A stretch of 64,000 nt of DNA from Dictyophora rubrovolvata (taxonomy: Eukaryota > Basidiomycota > Agaricomycetes > Phallales > Phallaceae): the NCBI GenBank assembly GCA_029959195.1, contig CP114118.1:2692001-2756000 (forward strand), given 5' to 3'. The notes beneath the pieces are model-generated. The model was not told the origin of the DNA. It saw nothing but the letters and a program-made list of their open reading frames with translations, and made no database searches. Shown here piece by piece: positions 59,428 to 64,000 of this stretch (position 1 is its first letter; each line of letters starts with the position of its first letter). The position numbers and the translations under genes are program-made.

Positions 59428-61436
59428 ATGTTTACTATGAGAGATTCAAACCGGCAGTCTGCTGCTGTCATCAAGCCCAACAGGGAAAACAAAACCCTGA
59501 ACTCTTTTATGACAGCTTCCAGAACCTCCATGCCACTGGCCCAGAATCCAGAACCGTTGGAATCAATAATTTTCGACCGGGGGGCTGCAGAGCGTCAAGA
59601 AATGTATCTCAAGGACGCTCACGCGTTCCGAATTCAAAAACCATGGCTTAATTTCAAGAAGTACACGTTCGACAAATGGTTGGATGACATCCTCTTCGAT
59701 AGTCAGCCGGCTTCTTTGCAAAATCAGCCGGACGACGTGGTTGAGGAGCGATTGAGGAAAGCGGAATTGGCGCGGAAGGCTTTCTTTTATAAGAGACCTT
59801 TGATCGATGACAACGGCCATTGTATCGGAACTCATCCCGCGGAATTAGTGCCGTACCCGTTGCCATATGACGGCATCACATTTACAAAGTCCGCTATTTT
59901 ATTTTAATATCGGTCAATTTTTTTTATCTAACACACCGTTTTTTTTTTAGCGATAGTAACTCACACAAGCTTTTAAAGAGGATTTACTACGGTTGGCCTA
60001 ACATCCACCGCTTTCAATTCGCTAATAGACATCCAAAGAGGGTCCTCGATCTGGGCTGCGGAGACGGTACATGGATTATCGACTCCGCCCAGTGTTGGAC
60101 AGACACGCAATTCTACGGAATTGACCTTCAGAAATTATGGCCTTCGCGAACAGAGTTGGCTGAAGGACACGGTGTTAATCTGGCGAATAACATCAAATTT
60201 ATGACGTTCAATTTTTTGCTGGACCGGCTTCCGTTTCTAGACGGAGTTTTTAACATGGTTCGAATGGCAAACCTAAAATGGTGCATTCCCAAAAATAAGG
60301 TGAGGTTTTTTGGTACGAGACATTTATTTTGCTTACATCCGATCATTGCAGTGGGACGAGGTTATGAGTGAAGTTCACCGGGTTACCGCACGTGCCGGGC
60401 TGGTTGAAATCATTGACGACGATTTCGTAACATTCACAGATCCAGAGAACAATAATCTGACGGAGAAAGATAAGTTCATATGCGAAGCGCTGGAACGTCA
60501 TTTCGCCAAATTTTTGCTTCGTCGTCAACTTCCTCTGGATACTTATGAGTTTATGGTTGGGATGTTGAAAAAACATTTTCAGACGGTACATCAGGACGTT
60601 ATTCCTATCGGGATATCTTCTGAAACAAGACCCATATATCCCAAGAAGAAAAATACTGGCAAAAGATGGTCCGGTCGGAGTAGTGTCGGTTCACACGAGG
60701 GTCGAAAATCTTTAACTCGTATCATGAGTCGAGTACGATTGAGCTCTGCTTCTAATTCTAGTCTTTCTTTAGAAAATGGCGGCGTAGAGGTAATTTTTGT
60801 CGCATGTCATACACAGCTGCCGGGAAGATCTCATAAAAATTTTATTAGCGGCCATTACCGCCGAGGCCACAGCCCCTTGGGCTGGTTCTACCTACTCTCA
60901 ATCGTTCTCTTCTCTGTACAAATGAGGAAATCCTTGCACATGCTACAAAAAATATGCAAGACGTACTGTGTGCGATGATTGTCGTTCGGACAGACAAAGT
61001 GAGTAAAAGTCCCAGTTTAGTCTCCAATAATTAAGGTTGACGCAACGTTCCAGGAGCGTAAACACCCCAAGATGGTGAAAATGACTTCGAAATGGAAAGA
61101 ATCGTTGTGGACTTATGAACGGTAGGTTTTATTTTTTTTCTTGTGATTTTTCTTACTTACGCTCTTAATTATATCGTATTTAGAACAATGTCGGACCGCC
61201 TAAATCTCAACATTTCGCGGTGCGGTTTTGATCAAGATTCTGATGACGAATCAGAAGAGAGAAAAAATTCCCTAATTGATGAGGAGGCGATTCACCCAGT
61301 GAGCACAGCGGGTCAACTCAAGCAAGGTGAATCCCCGTGGGATGGCGGCCACGAATCTATCGCCCAAGAACTAGCGAAGAAATACGATGTTGATAAGCTT
61401 GTGAGAGTAATACGCGTATACACCATGTGGAAGTAG
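59428..61436 (+). CDS. SAM-dependent methyltransferase (LaeA/UMTA-like)
   Basis: A class I methyltransferase of the fungal LaeA/UMTA-like group. The N-terminal 150 residues are Ser/Arg-rich with no motif. After a ttttttttag acceptor comes HKLLKRIYYGWPNIHRFQFA, then motif I VLDLGCGDGTWIIDSAQCW, the acidic FYGIDLQ that binds the ribose, and NIKFMTFNFLLDRLPFLDG. A 53-bp intron leads to WDEVMSEVHRVTARAGLVEI. The C-terminal half (LPLDTYEFMVGMLKKHFQTV, Ser/Arg-rich linker, TNEEILAHATKNMQDVL, KMTSKWKESLWTYER) ends in an acidic stretch DQDSDDESEER and the stop at 61436. Exon joins around 60,780-60,960 are uncertain. Fungal relatives include regulators of secondary metabolism and small-molecule methylases; no cluster is visible here. 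Confidence 0.8.
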
Positions 61437-62194
61437 CCAATCTATGACCTTTCCGCAATATATACCCTCCCGCTATATCAATGACCCTAGCCCGATTCGA
61501 CGCGCGACGAGGCCGATGAACTTGACCTAAATGTTCAAGTTATGGCATAACCCGACAACGTAAAATGTTTCTTTAGGCCATACCTTGTGACTTTAAAGTG
61601 CAGTATCATCTAAGAATTCCAGGTCATATACTACCATCATTGCCAAAAGTGGCGTGGCTCGACAGAAAATTGACCACTGTTATTAGGGCAGCAAAGCGAA
61701 ATAGGCGAGCCAAACCTGCGAAAACAAAGACTCCACCTCGGCAATCTCCAGACCTTCCTTCCTGCTTCCGGGCTATGAATATTTGTAGCTCTTGTGTATG
61801 TATGCATGTGTCTTTCTTCCTTCTCAATCTTGTATATACCTTGCTTGTATTTTTACTAGTCGTCTGAGTTGATTGAGTCTTGGAATTCTGTGAACAGTGA
61901 CCCTCATACCCGCTTACACTTTCTAAGGTTTCTGTCACTTGCAATCAATGCTTAGGACGCATTATCTTTGTTTTCATTGATTGACCATTCATAGTCTTAC
62001 ATTACAGACCCCGTCCGTTGTACGGAACCAATGAACTCATTAGCTTCACCAGCTGTAGGAAAAATTGGGGGTGAAATTAATCGACAGCATTATAATTGTT
62101 TCTTTGAGTCATATCTTGCTATTTTTAAACCTTTCTAAAAACATCGTGATCATGATTTGCTTACTATTCAAGAATCCAAGAGCGGAGAAAACTG
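61437..62194. other. Intergenic, with a dispersed 3'-UTR-like repeat
   Basis: Positions 61805-61940 match 28486-28620 in the same orientation. Nothing else is supported. Confidence 0.5.
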
Positions 62195-62650
62195 CCTCAT
62201 GATCCTGTACATGAGATTAACATGTGTTTGCATCTAGGATGTTCCAGTGTGATAGGCATTCCTTCCGAAAATAGCCAGAGTGTGAATGAGCACGGGAATT
62301 TGCGTTGACAATCGTAATGATGAAACATTTCTATCCACCAACAATATTGAATGTCACAGTTTATAGCTGTTTCCGTGGGGAACCTTGTTATTAAGCCCTT
62401 TAACCTTCGACTTAGCAAGAGCCACAAAATGCAACCTACTATTGATTTTGTGCAGTGTCAGTCCAGAAGGAAATTCCAGTGATGGGAAGAAATACCGTCA
62501 ACGGCGACACCTTGACATAATTAAGCTGCGACAAACCGGCGAGATTCAGTATACGCTCGCATGACGAGGTCGCCACGGATCACGGTACAATGCCCCTAGT
62601 TATGCCGCAATCATCTCTGTGTATCCATCTTCGAGCTTCAAGCTTCAGGC
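62195..62650 (-). repeat. Inverted copy of the repeat at 27590-28060
   Basis: On the minus strand it shares cgcaaattcccgtgctcatt, cactggaacatc, ctcatgtacagga, agctta(g/a)ttatgtcaaggtg and (c/t)gtgatccg(c/t)gg with 27640-28050. Both copies can be read as IPVLIHT(F/L)AIFGRNA, but neither is an open gene. It lacks the helix-coding exon seen at 28100. Confidence 0.75.
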
Positions 62651-63455
62651 TTCAGGACCTACTGCTGCGAACAGATGGAGTGTGTGGCGTTCACACATCT
62701 GCCAGGTGTCAATTTCGCTTCGTATAGCTTCCTGTGTTTTACCTCGACCCTGTGCGAATCATCTGCAGAGTTAATTATAGCCTGGACTATTTATGTAACG
62801 TTTTTCCCTTTCCGTATTCATGATAATCATACCTGTCAGTTCTTCGATAAGACAGACAGAACCCATCAAGATCAGCTTTTAACTATATATATATTGTGTG
62901 CTCCGTTTTGAATGGGATTGTTCAAGATTAATGGGGGGCGGGCTCACTTGACCTGGAGCAAATGAGCGCAGCGGCGATCGGCTACGTTGTGGGCTATCGT
63001 TGGTTACGGGCACGTGCTCGTCGGAAACAATTTGAGACATTACGTAATGTGCGTTATCTCAGCTCTGTTCCTCCATCATCACGAAGCTACCAATCTAATT
63101 TTAAGTTTTTCTTACCTTCCAGTCCGCATTATATGAAAGTCACAATAATTTCACCTCATGAATCAAGTTTATATCAAAATGTATGACTCTGGGCTGCTCT
63201 TAGGCTATCTCAAGCCAATCCAATTGTCCGACGTCGATGCCTATTATAATTCTCAGCCTCGCCTCGCCACCCGGAACTAATCGGTCTATTTTTACACGTA
63301 TTATTTTCTAAAACTGTTATGCTATTTATGGTTTTGATGCTGTCATAGAAGTGCTGGTCCGTTCTTTTTATAAAATAGTGATTCAGCGCCCATACGGTGA
63401 TAAGCGACCATCCCTCACATTTTTGTTTTCCTTCATCTCCTTTCCATCAAGCACA
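62651..63455. other. Intergenic, no gene supported
   Basis: About 800 bp upstream of the Stealth gene. A frame at 62962-63186 starts basic (GYRWLRARARRKQF) but has no family signal. Confidence 0.35.
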
Positions 63456-64000
63456 ATGGTTTACAAGCCTCAAGAGGATGCCAAGCCTAATATCCCTTGG
63501 CTTTTTCTACGCAAACGTCGATGTCTGTCTCTATTACTCGGTTCAGCATTCATTTCAATACCCATCTTGTTCGTCCTCCAAGGCCCAGGTAGTCTCAATT
63601 TGAAAACAGCGGTCCTATGGAGGTGGGGAACCACGAACGAACCATTCTATCCACACCAATCCGCGAGTGTCGAAGACACCGTGTTTCCTCCAGATGATCC
63701 CACCTACCTACTCTTCGAGCCTCTATCAATGTCTGTTCAAATGATTCCTTCTTCACCTTCAAAACCGGTCGTGCGACCAGTTCGGTCGCTATCGACCTCA
63801 TGTCTTGATGCCCATTTCGAGTCCGGCGAACCTTGCACAGCCTCCGGGCCCGATCCACCTCTGGACGTTCTTTGGACGTGGGTCAATGGCTCAGATAGAT
63901 TCCTGATGGAGTCCATGTCCCGTGCTGTGCGAAGGACAGACCCGAGGATGGCCACCACAACCCGTCCGAATACAGAGTTGTTTCGGTAAGGAATTGTCCA
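63456..64000 (+). CDS. Stealth-domain protein, XPT1-like (3' part beyond the window)
   Basis: A type II membrane protein of the secretory pathway. The N-terminus is MVYKPQEDAKPNIPWLFLRK, followed by one signal-anchor helix (about residues 26-45) and a Pro/Ser-rich stem. Stealth region 1 starts near residue 148: LDVLWTWVNGSDRFLMES, the hallmark of Stealth proteins. These include human GNPTAB and the Cryptococcus xylosylphosphotransferase Xpt1; they transfer sugar-phosphates onto glycans. The first exon ends at TELFR with a gtaagg donor at 63988, so the catalytic regions 2-4 lie outside. The assignment to Stealth is firm, and the exact donor and acceptor are unknown. Confidence 0.82.

Overview
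This window reads as nuclear DNA of a mushroom-forming fungus (Basidiomycota, most likely Agaricomycetes). Genes are dense, on both strands, and cut by many short GT-AG introns of about 50-70 bp. The families fit: a basidiomycete type seven-helix membrane protein, fungal MBOAT Gup1, fungal P-loop sulfotransferase-like proteins, Rds1-type ferritin-like protein, GMC oxidoreductase, GH5, an XPT1-like Stealth protein, and an Agaricomycete EF-hand plus double ZZ-finger family. I see no rRNA, convincing tRNA, CRISPR array, bacterial operon or virus-like element. Gene models were spliced by eye, so exon edges are approximate unless stated.

Layout. 1-7.6 kb, all minus: a type B carboxylesterase running off the left edge, a GT31 galactosyltransferase-like enzyme, one unassigned exon and a seven-helix membrane protein. 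8.0-15.0 kb is a conserved housekeeping block: RMND1/MRX10-like mitochondrial protein (+), the splicing factor SNU66/SART1 (-), an F-box-like protein (+) and 8-amino-7-oxononanoate synthase of biotin synthesis (-), with very tight convergent ends. 15.6-21.6 kb (+) has a tandem pair of P-loop sulfotransferase-like genes, a DUF952 protein and an aerolysin-like protein.

22.4-39.0 kb is the accessory part. Two copies of an EF-hand/ZZ-finger gene (22.7-26.0 and 35.7-38.7 kb, both minus) lie on a segmental duplication of about 3.7 kb. Copy B is bracketed by a stray piece of the MCM6 3' end on one side and MCM6 itself on the other. Between the copies lie a DUF952 gene and a broken DUF952 fragment, a Rossmann-fold oxidoreductase-like gene, a bicupin with an acidic N-terminus, and a frameshifted Rds1-like ferritin relic.

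39.3-50.4 kb returns to core genes: MCM6 (-) and PNO1 (+) from one 115-bp divergent promoter, a large secreted protein of unknown function, and GUP1 (-). 50.6-64 kb (+) holds a GMC oxidoreductase, a small unknown protein, a secreted GH5 glycosidase, a PIF1-like helicase relic, a LaeA/UMTA-like methyltransferase and the 5' end of a Stealth-domain phosphotransferase. Pieces of an unidentified multicopy family (27.6-28.6, 58.3-58.7 and 61.8-62.7 kb, in both orientations) mark the rearranged zones.

The core genes cover mitochondrial function, splicing, biotin, replication, ribosome assembly and lipid remodelling. The secreted enzymes (esterase, GMC, GH5) fit a plant-litter or wood lifestyle, which is an inference.
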